Shown piece after piece: positions 54,802 to 63,574 of a DNA stretch of 64,000 bases. The DNA comes from CAVRAZ01 sp963719135 (GTDB lineage Bacteria; Pseudomonadota; Gammaproteobacteria; DSM-19610). The stretch covers positions 62,001 to 126,000 of the forward strand of contig CAVRAZ010000004.1 in the NCBI GenBank assembly GCA_963719135.1, written 5' to 3'. The first letter of the stretch is position 1; every line of letters starts with the position of its first letter. A program made the translations under genes and the position numbers. The notes below the pieces were generated by a model that was given only the letters and a program-made list of their open reading frames with translations, searched no databases and was not told the DNA's origin.

Positions 54802-55722
54802 TCAGTCGAGCAGGGCGCGCAGGTGCTCGGCCACGCTGCGGCCCAACGCGGGCAGTGCGTAACCACCCTCCAGGACCGAGACGATGCGTCCGTCCGCGTG
54901 CCGTTCGGCGAGCTGGCGCAGCTCGCGGGTGACCCAGCCGTAGTCGCGCTCGGTGAGATTCAGGTCGGCCGCCGCGTCCTGCCAGTGGCCGTCGAACCCC
55001 GCTGAAATCATGACCAGCCCCGGCCGGAATGCGTCCAGCGTCTCCAACCATTCGGCTGCGACACGGTTGCGAAACGTGTGACTGCCCACGCCGGCGGCCA
55101 GCGGCATCTTGACGATGTGCGCGGCGGACGCGCCGGTATCGGTGTACGGATAGAAGGGGTGCTGGAACGACGAGCAGAGCAGCACCCGCGGTTCGTCACG
55201 GAAGATATCTTCGGTGCCATTGCCATGATGGACGTCGAAATCGACGATGGCAATGCGGCGCAGGCGATACGCGTGCAGCGCATGGGCGGCGCCCACGGCG
55301 ATGTTGTTGAAGAAACAGCACCCCATGGCCGTGGCCGGCCCCGCGTGGTGTCCGGGCGGGCGCACGGCGCAAAAGGCGCTGATCGCCTCCTGTTTCATTA
55401 CCAGGTCGACTGCGGCCACGACCGCACCGGCGGCGTGGAACGCCGCTTGCAGTGTGTGCGGATTCATCGCCGTGTCCTCGTCCAGCCAGCGCAGGCCGGC
55501 CGCCGGCGCCAGTTCGGCAAGGCGGTCCAGATATGCGGGACTGTGCACGCGGCAGAGCTGCTCCCGGGTCGCCGCCGGGGCATCGTAGCGACGTATGGCG
55601 AAGTCGAGCCCGGTGGCAAGCAACTGGTCCTCGATGGCGTCGAGCCTGGCGGGCGCTTCCGGGTGACCCTCGCCCATGTCGTGCAGGCGGCAGGCGGCGT
55701 GAGTTATGTAGGCAACGGTCAT
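54802..55722 (-). CDS. Histone deacetylase family protein
   Basis: A 306-residue class II HDAC/acetoin-utilisation-type amidohydrolase. The metal and catalytic motifs are present: RPPGHHAGPATAMGCCFFNN, IVDFDVHHGNGTEDIF and ISAGFDGH. Bacterial members deacetylate small molecules, polyamines or proteins; the substrate cannot be assigned. The gene is convergent with phaC, with no gap between the two stop codons. HDAC-like genes are commonly found beside PHA genes in sulfur bacteria. Confidence 0.92.
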   Translation of the reverse strand: MTVAYITHAACRLHDMGEGHPEAPARLDAIEDQLLATGLDFAIRRYDAPAATREQLCRVHSPAYLDRLAELAPAAGLRWLDEDTAMNPHTLQAAFHAAGAVVAAVDLVMKQEAISAFCAVRPPGHHAGPATAMGCCFFNNIAVGAAHALHAYRLRRIAIVDFDVHHGNGTEDIFRDEPRVLLCSSFQHPFYPYTDTGASAAHIVKMPLAAGVGSHTFRNRVAAEWLETLDAFRPGLVMISAGFDGHWQDAAADLNLTERDYGWVTRELRQLAERHADGRIVSVLEGGYALPALGRSVAEHLRALLD

Positions 55723-56030
55723 GACGGGGCGTTGGACGTTATTCGAAACATTGTAGTCCAGCGGTGCGCTGTCTACGCAAGCAGACCGTCACGCTGCGGC
55801 ATGCGACCGTGACACCGGCAGGGGCGGCTTGCCCGCCCCTGCCGGTGTCACCCAATTACGCAAGCGCCGATAACCTGCGCACTCCGCAGCCTCAAGCCAT
55901 CGAACGGGTTGGGAGCGAAAGTCCGGGACAGGTTCGAGTCACCGAGTACGCGGGCCGGCGGCCGCGTCGCCGGCTATGCGGTCGCTCCGCTCGGCCGGAT
56001 TGCCGCGCCGGCGTTAAAGCGAGCGCAAAG
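55723..56030. other. Intergenic region with a strong hairpin
   Basis: 308 bp between minus-strand genes. Its main feature is the 19-bp-arm hairpin below; no gene is supported. Confidence 0.5.
55809..55851. repeat. Perfect 19-bp-arm hairpin
   Basis: GTGACACCGGCAGGGGCGG (55809-55827) is repeated inversely at 55833-55851 around a 5-nt loop. It lies downstream of the DUF2782 gene, so it may end that transcript, but no T tract follows on either strand. Confidence 0.7.
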
Positions 56031-56399
56031 CTACCAGCGAAACAACACCCAGTGGGGTATCGCCAATTGCGGATCGAGCGTATCGCGGCGCGATTCCATC
56101 GTGCCGTCGCCGTTGGTGTCGATCAGGTAATAGGGTTTGCCGTGCCTGGGCGTGATCTTGACCATGTACAGGCGGTTGTTGATCCGGTATTCCTCCACCA
56201 TTTCTTTCGCGCGCTGAATGATGGTGACCTGCGGCTCCAGCGTTTCCTGCTCATCGGTCACCGGCGGCGGCGCCGTAGACGAAGGAGGCGGTGGTGCGTC
56301 GTCAGGCACCGGCTGGGAAGGCGCCGGCGCGGCGGCCATCAGCGGAAGCCACCCGGTAATGAGCAGCACCAACGAGAACGAGAACAAGAACTTCGACAT
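56031..56399 (-). CDS. DUF2782 domain protein
   Basis: A 122-residue exported protein: signal peptide (MSKFLFSFSLVLLITGWLPL), Pro/Ala-rich linker (PDDAPPPPSSTAPPP), then the DUF2782 domain with VTIIQRAKEMVEEYRINNRLY, MVKITPRHGKPYYLID and the terminal PHWVLFRW. DUF2782 genes lie beside polA in many gammaproteobacteria; function is unknown. Confidence 0.88.
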   Translation of the reverse strand: MSKFLFSFSLVLLITGWLPLMAAAPAPSQPVPDDAPPPPSSTAPPPVTDEQETLEPQVTIIQRAKEMVEEYRINNRLYMVKITPRHGKPYYLIDTNGDGTMESRRDTLDPQLAIPHWVLFRW

Positions 56400-56459
56400 G
56401 ACAGGTACTCCCCGGGCGTTCGGCAGTCGCAGTGACGGACGGCGGATGTCGGCGGCCCC

Positions 56460-57185
56460 CTACAGATCGAGCAGTACGGCCTGTTCGCTGGGCGAAGGCT
56501 CGAAACCGCGTTTTTCATAATGGCTGAAGATTGCGTCGACGACCTCCCGCGGCGTGTCCAGCACCTTGAACAGATACATGTCATCCGGCGAGATCGTGCC
56601 CGCGGGTATCAGCGTGTTCTGGAACCAGTCGATCAGTCCGTCCCAGAAAGGCTTGCCGACCAGGATGATCGGAATGCGCCGGGTCTTGCCGGTCTGGACC
56701 AGCGTCAATATTTCCGCCAGCTCGTCCAGCGTACCGAACCCGCCCGGCAGAACGATGTAGGCCGAGGCATACTTCACGAACATGACCTTGCGTGAAAAGA
56801 AATGGCGGAAATTGAGCGCGATGTCCTGGTAGGCATTGCCGGCCTGTTCGTGCGGCAACTGAATGTTCAAACCGATGCTGGGCGACGGGCCGGCGTGCGC
56901 GCCCTTGTTCGCGGCTTCCATGATGCCGGGTCCGCCGCCGCTGACCACCGAGAAACCGGCTTCCGACAGTGCGCGGGCGATTTCCTCGGCCAGGATGAAA
57001 TAGGAATGATCCGACGGCGTGCGCGCGGAACCGAAGATGCTGACCGACGGCTTGATCTGGGCCAGCCGCTCGAATCCCTCAACGAACTCCGCCATGATCT
57101 GGAAAATCTTCCAGGATTCGCGGCTGAGCTGGGCATCGTTGACCGGTGCAAGTCCGGGACGGGGTGGTCGGCTGGTCACGTCCAT
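56460..57185 (-). CDS. LOG family protein (TIGR00730)
   Basis: A 241-residue Rossmann-like protein of the LOG/YgdH family, cytokinin riboside 5'-monophosphate phosphoribohydrolase relatives. Motifs: SGGGPGIMEAANKGA and the signature PGGFGTLDELAEIL. Bacterial members hydrolyse nucleotide 5'-monophosphates. The ATG of MDVTSRPPRPGLAPV is preferred; upstream extension overlaps the polA leader. It lies divergently from polA with 112 bp between them. Confidence 0.88.
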   Translation of the reverse strand: MDVTSRPPRPGLAPVNDAQLSRESWKIFQIMAEFVEGFERLAQIKPSVSIFGSARTPSDHSYFILAEEIARALSEAGFSVVSGGGPGIMEAANKGAHAGPSPSIGLNIQLPHEQAGNAYQDIALNFRHFFSRKVMFVKYASAYIVLPGGFGTLDELAEILTLVQTGKTRRIPIILVGKPFWDGLIDWFQNTLIPAGTISPDDMYLFKVLDTPREVVDAIFSHYEKRGFEPSPSEQAVLLDL

Positions 57186-57297
57186 TCTCGTTTCTCGACA
57201 AGGTATCGAATCAGGCGCCTGCGTCCGCCCGAACGCCGGGCAGGCGGGATGCGAGAATGATACCATCGCAGCCGGTCCGCAACGAATCTTTGAGCAG

Positions 57298-60000
57298 ATG
57301 TCTGAGAACAACCGACAACCGCTGGTGCTGGTGGATGGCTCGTCCTACCTCTACCGCGCGTTTCACGCCCTGCCCCCGCTGACCAATTCGCGCGGCGAAC
57401 CGACCGGTGCGGTGTACGGCGTGGTCAACATGCTGCGCAGACTGATCGACGATTACCATCCCGCGCATGTCGCGGTGGTCTTCGATGCACGCGGGAAGAC
57501 GTTCCGGGACGACCTTTACGAACACTACAAAGCCAACCGGCCGCCGATGCCCGACGAACTGGCGGCCCAGGTCGAGCCTCTGCTGGCCATTATCCGCGCC
57601 ATGGGCCTTCCGCTGTTGCAGGTGCCCGCGGTGGAGGCGGACGACGTCATCGGCACGCTCGCCGTGCGTGCGGCCGAGCGCGGGCTGGACACGCTGATTT
57701 CCACCGGCGACAAGGACATGGCGCAACTGGTCAACGACCGGGTGACGCTGGTTAACACGATGAGCAACACGCGCATGGATCGGGCCGGGGTCATCGAAAA
57801 ATTCGGCGTGCCGCCCGAGCGCATCATCGATTATCTCGCGTTGGTCGGCGACAGTGTCGACAACATTCCGGGCATCCCCAAGGTCGGACCCAAGACCGCC
57901 GCCAAGTGGCTCAACGAATTCGGTTCGCTGGATGCGCTGGTCGAACGCGCCGCAGAGGTGTCGGGCAGGGTAGGCGAAAACCTTCGCGCACACCTGGATC
58001 AACTGCCGCTGGCGCGGCAACTGGCCACCATTCACTGCGATGTGCCGCTGGAGGTGAGCCCCGACGGGCTGACACCGGCGGCACCCGACACCGATGCGCT
58101 GCGAAGCTGGTACGAACGGCTGGAATTCAAGAGCTGGCTGCGCCAGCTCGACGGCGGTGCGAATGAACCGCAGGCGGGCGATCCGCAGCCCGGGACCAAC
58201 TATGAGACCCTGGTCGACAAGGGTCGCTTCGACGCCTGGTTGGAGCGGTTGGGCCGTGCCGAACTGTTCGCGTTCGACACCGAAACGACCAGCCTGGACT
58301 ATATGCAGGCGCGCATCGTCGGCGTGTCGTTCGCGGTGCAGCCGGGCAGCGCGGCTTACGTGCCGCTCGCGCACGATTATCCCGATGCGCCCGTCCAGCT
58401 CGATCGCGAGGAGATACTTGTCCGCCTGAAGCCGTTGCTGGAGGACCCGCGGCGGCACAAGCTCGGCCACAACCTCAAGTATGATAGGAACGTGCTGTTG
58501 AACCACGGCATCGAATTGTGCGGCATCGCGTTCGATACCATGCTCGAATCCTACCTGCTGGACAGCACGGCGAGTCGCCACGATCTGGATTCGTTGGCGG
58601 AGAAGTACCTCAACCATACCAACATCAAATACGAAGACGTCGCCGGCAAGGGTGCGAAGCAACTGAACTTCAATCAGGTGTCGATCGAACAGGCCGCGCC
58701 CTACGCGGCCGAGGATGCCGACATCAGTCTGCGCCTGCACGGCAGGCTGTGGCCGCAACTGCGGCAGGCTGCCGGTCCGGCCGCCGTGTTTCGCGAGATC
58801 GAAGTGCCGCTGATCGCCGTGCTCAGCGACATGGAACGCACCGGTGTGAAAGTCGATGCGGCCATGCTGCGCGCGCAAAGCCGCGAACTTGAAAAGCGCA
58901 TGCTGGAAATCGAACGCGAGGCGTTCGCGGTGGCCGGCGAGGCATTCAACCTGGGCTCGCCGAAGCAGATCCAGGCGCTGCTCTACGAAAAGCAGGGTTT
59001 GCCGGTGCTGGCGAAAACACCCACGGGCGTGCCATCGACCGCCGAGCACGTGTTGCAGGACCTGGCGCTGGACTATCCGTTGCCGCGGCTGATTCTCGAT
59101 TACCGTTCGCTGAGCAAACTCAAGTCGACCTATACCGACCGTCTTCCGGAACAGATCAATCCACAGAGCGGGCGTGTACACACGTCCTACCATCAGGCGG
59201 TCGCTGCGACCGGCCGGTTGTCGTCGTCCGATCCCAATCTCCAGAACATTCCCATCCGCAGCGACGAAGGACGGCGCATTCGCCAGGCGTTCATCGCCGA
59301 GCCGGGCTACCGCATACTGGCGGCGGACTATTCGCAGATCGAGTTGCGTATCATGGCGCATCTGTCGGGCGACAAAGGCCTGCTGGCCGCGTTTGCCGCA
59401 GGTGCGGACATACACCGTGCAACTGCGGCGGAGGTGTTCGGCGTCGGCCTGGACGAGGTCACCGGCGACCAGCGCCGGTCCGCGAAGGCTATCAACTTCG
59501 GCCTGATATACGGCATGTCGGCGTTCGGGCTGGCCCGGCAACTGGGCATCGAACGCGGCGACGCGCAACGGTACGTCGACCTGTACTTTGCCCGCTATCC
59601 GGGGGTCAAGGCTTACATGGACGAGACGCGCGAGAAGGCCCGGTCGCAGGGCTACGTCGAAACCCTGTTCGGCCGGCGTCTTTATCTGCCCGAGATTAAG
59701 GCGCGCAACAACCAGCGCCGCCAGGCCGCCGAGCGAACCGCGATCAATGCGCCGATGCAGGGCACCGCTGCGGACATCATCAAGCGCGCCATGCTCGCCG
59801 TGCACGAGTGGATCGGCGCCGAACGCGAATCGGTGCGGATGGTCATGCAGGTGCATGACGAGCTGGTGTTCGAGGTGGCGGCGGACAGGATCGGGCACGC
59901 CCGGGCCGCTATCGGCGAACGAATGGCAGGGGCGGCGGAGCTTTCCGTGCCATTGCTGGTCGAAGCAGGCGAGGGCGCTAACTGGGACGAGGCCCACTAG
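57298..60000 (+). CDS. polA: DNA polymerase I
   Basis: A 900-residue family A polymerase with all three domains: 5'-3' exonuclease (VLVDGSSYLYRAFHALPPL at the start; DARGKTFRDDLYEHYKANRP), 3'-5' proofreading exonuclease with FDTETTSLD (Asp near 327) and polymerase with DYSQIELRIMAHLSGD near 677, KAINFGLIYGMSAFGLA and VHDELVFEV near 853. It serves in Okazaki fragment maturation and repair. The ATG at 57298 (MSENNRQPLVLVDGS) is chosen over an upstream frame that overlaps the LOG gene. Confidence 0.98.
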   Translation: MSENNRQPLVLVDGSSYLYRAFHALPPLTNSRGEPTGAVYGVVNMLRRLIDDYHPAHVAVVFDARGKTFRDDLYEHYKANRPPMPDELAAQVEPLLAIIRAMGLPLLQVPAVEADDVIGTLAVRAAERGLDTLISTGDKDMAQLVNDRVTLVNTMSNTRMDRAGVIEKFGVPPERIIDYLALVGDSVDNIPGIPKVGPKTAAKWLNEFGSLDALVERAAEVSGRVGENLRAHLDQLPLARQLATIHCDVPLEVSPDGLTPAAPDTDALRSWYERLEFKSWLRQLDGGANEPQAGDPQPGTNYETLVDKGRFDAWLERLGRAELFAFDTETTSLDYMQARIVGVSFAVQPGSAAYVPLAHDYPDAPVQLDREEILVRLKPLLEDPRRHKLGHNLKYDRNVLLNHGIELCGIAFDTMLESYLLDSTASRHDLDSLAEKYLNHTNIKYEDVAGKGAKQLNFNQVSIEQAAPYAAEDADISLRLHGRLWPQLRQAAGPAAVFREIEVPLIAVLSDMERTGVKVDAAMLRAQSRELEKRMLEIEREAFAVAGEAFNLGSPKQIQALLYEKQGLPVLAKTPTGVPSTAEHVLQDLALDYPLPRLILDYRSLSKLKSTYTDRLPEQINPQSGRVHTSYHQAVAATGRLSSSDPNLQNIPIRSDEGRRIRQAFIAEPGYRILAADYSQIELRIMAHLSGDKGLLAAFAAGADIHRATAAEVFGVGLDEVTGDQRRSAKAINFGLIYGMSAFGLARQLGIERGDAQRYVDLYFARYPGVKAYMDETREKARSQGYVETLFGRRLYLPEIKARNNQRRQAAERTAINAPMQGTAADIIKRAMLAVHEWIGAERESVRMVMQVHDELVFEVAADRIGHARAAIGERMAGAAELSVPLLVEAGEGANWDEAH

Positions 60001-60289
60001 AGTGGGTTTCACAGAACCTCAATGCTGTCGTTATTGCACGACAGTATGAGCCGAGTTAGTCATGAATTTTCGGTTTGTCGCATCGAATTGCTGGAGGGAG
60101 GCGATAACTTCGGTTAGACTAGTAGCGTTGGCTGAAGCGCCAAGCGGTCGCGCAGGGTGTCGAGAAGGGTTGCGTGACAGAAGGCTTGCGCCAAATGATT
60201 TTCAGCGTTGCGACAGGCCCGGCACGCAGGTACTTCCAGTTTCGCGCGTTGCTCGTTTGCCCGGCCCCAGTGATCGGCCATGTTCAGGT
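60001..60289. other. polA-downstream region with small hairpin
   Basis: The gap after polA. CTGTCGT (60025-60031) and ACGACAG (60038-60044) form a 7-bp stem just after the stop. The remainder to about 60290 has no gene and may hold the promoter of the small RNA below (TTGCCC at 60257-60262 is a weak -35 candidate). Confidence 0.4.
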
Positions 60290-60409
60290 AAGTCGATGAA
60301 CGCCCCCGTCGCCCTTGTTGCGGCTACGGGAAATCCTCCAACCCGGTTTCCCCAAGCCGGGTATTCTTGACCCCGGTGCTTCCCCCCTTGCACTCCGGGG
60401 TTTTTTTTT
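60290..60409 (+). ncRNA. Candidate small RNA at the Spot 42/ErsA position
   Basis: Between polA and engB, where E. coli encodes Spot 42 and P. aeruginosa ErsA. Two stem-loops are visible: ACCCGG (60341-60346) with CCGGGT (60357-60362), and a terminator stem CCCCGGTGC (60371-60379) with GCA-CT-CCGGGG (60390-60400), followed by nine T (60401-60409). The terminator loop has six consecutive C (60382-60387, TTCCCCCCTT), able to pair with G-rich ribosome binding sites. The 5' end is uncertain; about 120 nt is estimated from position. I cannot show sequence similarity to Spot 42 or ErsA by eye. Confidence 0.65.
60371..60409 (+). terminator. Rho-independent terminator of the candidate small RNA
   Basis: A stem of CCCCGG/CCGGGG extended by TGC/GCA with a 2-nt bulge, followed by nine T, on the plus strand two bases before the 3' end of engB, which is read from the opposite strand. 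Confidence 0.85.
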
Positions 60410-60411
60410 GC

Positions 60412-61017
60412 TCACGCCGGCCGGGCGCCCAGCCACGCATCGAGCACGGCGCAGACTTCTTCCACACCGGTCCTGGCGAGTGCCGAGAAGAGTTGCACCG
60501 AGCTGTACGGATGCAGCGCCGCGAGGCGTTGCCTGACTGCCAGCAACGTACTGCCGGCAGGGCCTCTGTTCAGCTTGTCCGCTTTGGTCAGCAGGACGTG
60601 CACCGGCAGACCGGCGTGCCGGCACCATGTCAGGAGTTGAACGTCGTAGTCCGTAAGCGGGTGACGGCAGTCCATCAGCAATACGAGTCCGCGCAGTGAC
60701 CGACGCGTTTCGAGATAACGCGTGAGGCCGCGCTGCCACTGCAGTTTGAGTTTCTCCGGTACCTTGGCGTAGCCGTAACCCGGCAGATCCACCAGCCGGT
60801 GACCGTCGTCGATGGCGAAGAAATTCAGTTGCTGGGTGCGCCCCGGCGTCTTGCTGGTGCGCGCCAGCGCCTTCTGCCGCGTGATGGCATTCAATGCGCT
60901 CGACTTGCCGGCGTTGGAGCGCCCGGCGAAGGCCACTTCGGCGCCGTGATCCGGTGGCGCAAGGCGCACCTCGGGCACACTGGTCAGGAAACGGGCTTGC
61001 TGGTAACTGAGCGTCAT
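60412..61017 (-). CDS. engB: Ribosome biogenesis GTPase EngB (YsxC)
   Basis: A 201-residue essential small GTPase needed for 50S subunit assembly. GRSNAGKSS (G1), LVDLPGYGYAKV (G3) and LLTKADKL (G4) are present, with TSKTPGRTQQLNFF as the switch I region. Length and sequence are typical. It lies convergently with polA and divergently from the cytochrome c4 gene. Confidence 0.96.
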   Translation of the reverse strand: MTLSYQQARFLTSVPEVRLAPPDHGAEVAFAGRSNAGKSSALNAITRQKALARTSKTPGRTQQLNFFAIDDGHRLVDLPGYGYAKVPEKLKLQWQRGLTRYLETRRSLRGLVLLMDCRHPLTDYDVQLLTWCRHAGLPVHVLLTKADKLNRGPAGSTLLAVRQRLAALHPYSSVQLFSALARTGVEEVCAVLDAWLGARPA

Positions 61018-61054
61018 AGTTGATATTTTCGCACAAATGGGACGAACGTGGCGG

Positions 61055-61083
61055 TTGACCGCGGCACATCCGGCTGGTATACA
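61055..61083 (+). promoter_or_regulatory. Promoter of cytochrome c4 gene
   Basis: TTGACC (61055-61060), 17 bp, TATACA (61078-61083), 77 bp before the start codon. Good match to sigma-70. Confidence 0.65.
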
Positions 61084-61160
61084 GTTGGGCTCTTTTTTAT
61101 GCGGCGGACCTGCCAGCCGGCGTTGTCCTGTCCACCGGTGTCGACTCGGAGTAAGACGAA

Positions 61161-61766
61161 ATGCATAAGTGGGTTGTTCTTTCAGCGATTATTTCATTAG
61201 GGATGGCCGGCCACGCGCTTGCCGAAGGTGACGCCGCGGCGGGCAAGACCAAGTCCGCGACCTGTACCGGTTGTCACGGACCGGACGGCAACAGCGCCAA
61301 TCCGGACTGGCCCAAGCTTGCCGGACAACACGCCCAGTACCTGGTCAAAGAGCTAACCGACTTCCAGAAAGGCGATCGCAACAATGCCACGATGGCGCCG
61401 ATGGCGGCCAACCTCAGCGAGCAGGATCGCGACGACCTCGCGGCCTACTTTTCCGGCCAGTCGGTTAAGCTCGGCGCCGCGGACGAGTCGCTGGTTGCGC
61501 TCGGAGCAAAAATCTACCGAGGTGGCGATCCGACCGCGAACGTCGCCGCTTGTATCGGATGCCATGGTCCGGACGGCAGGGGCAACCCGGCCGCCAAGTT
61601 TCCCTCATTGTCGGGACAGCACGCCAAGTACGTGGAGAACCAGCTCTTCGCGTTCAAGAAAGGTGAGCGCGCCAATGACGCGGGGAAGATGATGCGTACC
61701 GTCGCGGCCAAAATGAGCGAGGATGAAATACGGGCCGTGGCCTCTTATGTGCAAGGCCTGCACTAG
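61161..61766 (+). CDS. Dihaem cytochrome c4
   Basis: A 201-residue periplasmic cytochrome with a signal peptide (MHKWVVLSAIISLGMAGHALA) and two homologous halves, each with a haem site: CTGCHGPDGNS and CIGCHGPDGRG. MAPMAANLS and MMRTVAAKMS supply Met ligands. This is cytochrome c4, an electron donor to terminal oxidases. engB-c4-dsbA is a conserved order. Confidence 0.95.
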   Translation: MHKWVVLSAIISLGMAGHALAEGDAAAGKTKSATCTGCHGPDGNSANPDWPKLAGQHAQYLVKELTDFQKGDRNNATMAPMAANLSEQDRDDLAAYFSGQSVKLGAADESLVALGAKIYRGGDPTANVAACIGCHGPDGRGNPAAKFPSLSGQHAKYVENQLFAFKKGERANDAGKMMRTVAAKMSEDEIRAVASYVQGLH

Positions 61767-61801
61767 TCCGGTCGGATTTACGCCGGACGTTGTTTGAGCA
61801 G

Positions 61802-61820
61802 GGGCGGTCGTTGACCGCCC
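61802..61820 (+). terminator. Stem-loop after cytochrome c4
   Basis: GGGCGGTC (61802-61809) and GACCGCCC (61813-61820) around GTT, followed by TTGTCGTT. A modest Rho-independent terminator. Confidence 0.5.
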
Positions 61821-62045
61821 TTGTCGTTGGTAGTATCCCGATTTGGGGCGGCGCGGTGCCTCTCAGGCCACCCATTCGCAGCGGTTGAACAATCGCCCAC
61901 GGATGTGGTCAACTGTTCGGCACCGCGGATGCGGTCGCCGCGCGAGCGCCTGATGGCGGGGTCTTTGCCCTACCGCTAACAGTTATCCAGGCTCAATTCT
62001 TAAAGTAGGCACTACTTACCGGGGTTGCTAGAGGAGTAAAGTGAT

Positions 62046-62705
62046 ATGAAGTTGATCGGGCTCCTGTTTGCCGGATTGATCGCGGCCACCGCGGCCAGCG
62101 CCGGGTCGTCGCTGGAAGAAGGCAAGCAATATGAGCGGCTGGCGCAGCCGCAGCCGGTATCCACCAGCGACGACAAGATCGAGGTCATCGAATTCTTCTG
62201 GTACGGTTGCCCTCACTGTTATCACCTCGAGCCCGAGCTTGCTGCCTGGCTGAAAACCAAGCCGGAGGATGTCGAGTTCATCCGCATACCCGCCATACTC
62301 GGCCCCTCCTGGGAATTGCTGGCGCGCGGCTACTACACCGCAGAAGTGCTCGGCGTTCTGGACAGGATCCATGAGCCGCTGTTCGATTACCTCCACAAGG
62401 ATCGCAAGCAGATCACGAACGTGGACGAGCTGAAGGCGTTTTTCGTCGCCCACGGCGTGTCGGCGGCGGATTTCGACAAGGCCTATAACTCGTTTGCGGT
62501 CATCACCAAGACAAACCGCTCCAAGCAGGCCGACGAGCTTTACGGTATCGACGGTGTGCCGTCACTGATCGTCGACGGCAAGTTCCGCACGTCGATGGGC
62601 ATGGCGGGTACGGCCAATGTCAATCCGATGGTGGTGGTCGACTATCTGATCGGCCAGGAACGCGCGTCCAGGCCGCAGCAAAAGCAGACCGCAGCGGCAC
62701 ATTGA
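62046..62705 (+). CDS. dsbA: Thiol:disulfide interchange protein DsbA
   Basis: A 219-residue exported thioredoxin-fold protein (signal MKLIGLLFAGLIAATAASAG). Redox site CPHC in FFWYGCPHCYHLEPEL and cis-Pro in DGVPSLIVDGKFR. It introduces disulfides in periplasmic proteins and is needed for maturation of cytochromes such as the adjacent c4. AGAGGAG lies 8 bp before the ATG. Confidence 0.95.
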   Translation: MKLIGLLFAGLIAATAASAGSSLEEGKQYERLAQPQPVSTSDDKIEVIEFFWYGCPHCYHLEPELAAWLKTKPEDVEFIRIPAILGPSWELLARGYYTAEVLGVLDRIHEPLFDYLHKDRKQITNVDELKAFFVAHGVSAADFDKAYNSFAVITKTNRSKQADELYGIDGVPSLIVDGKFRTSMGMAGTANVNPMVVVDYLIGQERASRPQQKQTAAAH

Positions 62706-62814
62706 AGCGCTGATCCCGCCACCACCCGCAGCGCCTGTCCGCCGCGAGTGGTATCATGGCCTAGGCCCTGTCGCGGGCGAGTGTCGCGCCGCGGGTCGGA
62801 AACGCGGCGCTTTG

Positions 62815-63571
62815 TCGCCGCGCCTGCGCCGGTAAGCTGAATGTTCCGGTCACCAACACCTTCATGGCCGGGTTGCGGTGAACGAAGCGGTGAGCTGCGG
62901 ATTCAGCCGCGCGGACGTCATCATCTGCGTCCATTACGACCTGGAAGCGCTGATCGAGGAAATGAACCGGCATCGGGATGACACTGTCGTCCCAGTCTAA
63001 CCCCAGAAACTGACCTGGGACCTGCGAACGGTGCACACTCTGGACGCCAGTGTATTTTGCGACGTCGGCGCCGATGAGCGGTGGATGGCGCGCATGTTAC
63101 GTTGTGAGGAGCCGAATACCTGTATCATCTGCAATGGGTTCGCCGGCATGGGATTTGCCGTGCCCCGGGGGCGGTCGCGGCCAAGCCGGTGCCTCCGGAC
63201 CGGACCCTGGCGGAGGTCGCCGGGGCGCCGGATTTCTCATGAATTCTCAGGAGTTGGAAACCGCGACGCAGATGGGTACGCTGCTGGTGGTGATTTGGAA
63301 CGACAACGGTTTCAGTTTGATCGAGTGGAAGCAGATGGCACAGTTCAAGAGAACCTCGCAGGTCAGTTTTTCCAACCCCGAATTTGTAGGGTATGCCGAA
63401 TCGTTCGCCACCAAAGGGTACCGGGTCGAGGCGGCCGCCGGCTTCGCGGGCATCCTCAAGGAGGCGGTGCGCCAGCCGACAGCCACCGTTGTCGATCGTC
63501 CGCTTCATTTTCATTACAGCGAGAATCTCAAGCTCAGGGAGCAGATGGGCAAACGGGTCTGTCCCATCTGA
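62815..63571 (+). pseudogene. Acetolactate synthase remnant (alsS-like)
   Basis: Scattered pieces of a ThDP-dependent acetolactate synthase in different frames. 62830-62884: GKLNVPVTNTFMAGLR then a stop. 62888-62998: VSCGFSRADVIICVHYDLEAL then a stop. 63112-63165: NTCIICNGFAGMGFAVP; a further shift gives GAVAAKPVPPDRTLAEVAG. 63238-63571: FLMNSQELETATQMGTLLVV, WNDNGFSLIEWKQ, FSNPEFVGYAESFATKGYRVE and KLREQMGKRVCPI. At least three frame disruptions and large internal losses mean the enzyme cannot be made. The C-terminal piece is the best preserved. Confidence 0.8.
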
Positions 63572-63574
63572 GTT

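Noticed and set aside
57211..60012. 933-codon open frame antisense to polA
   Set aside because: Composition is Arg/Gln/His-rich with no domain, and it mirrors an undoubted gene; a high-GC shadow frame.
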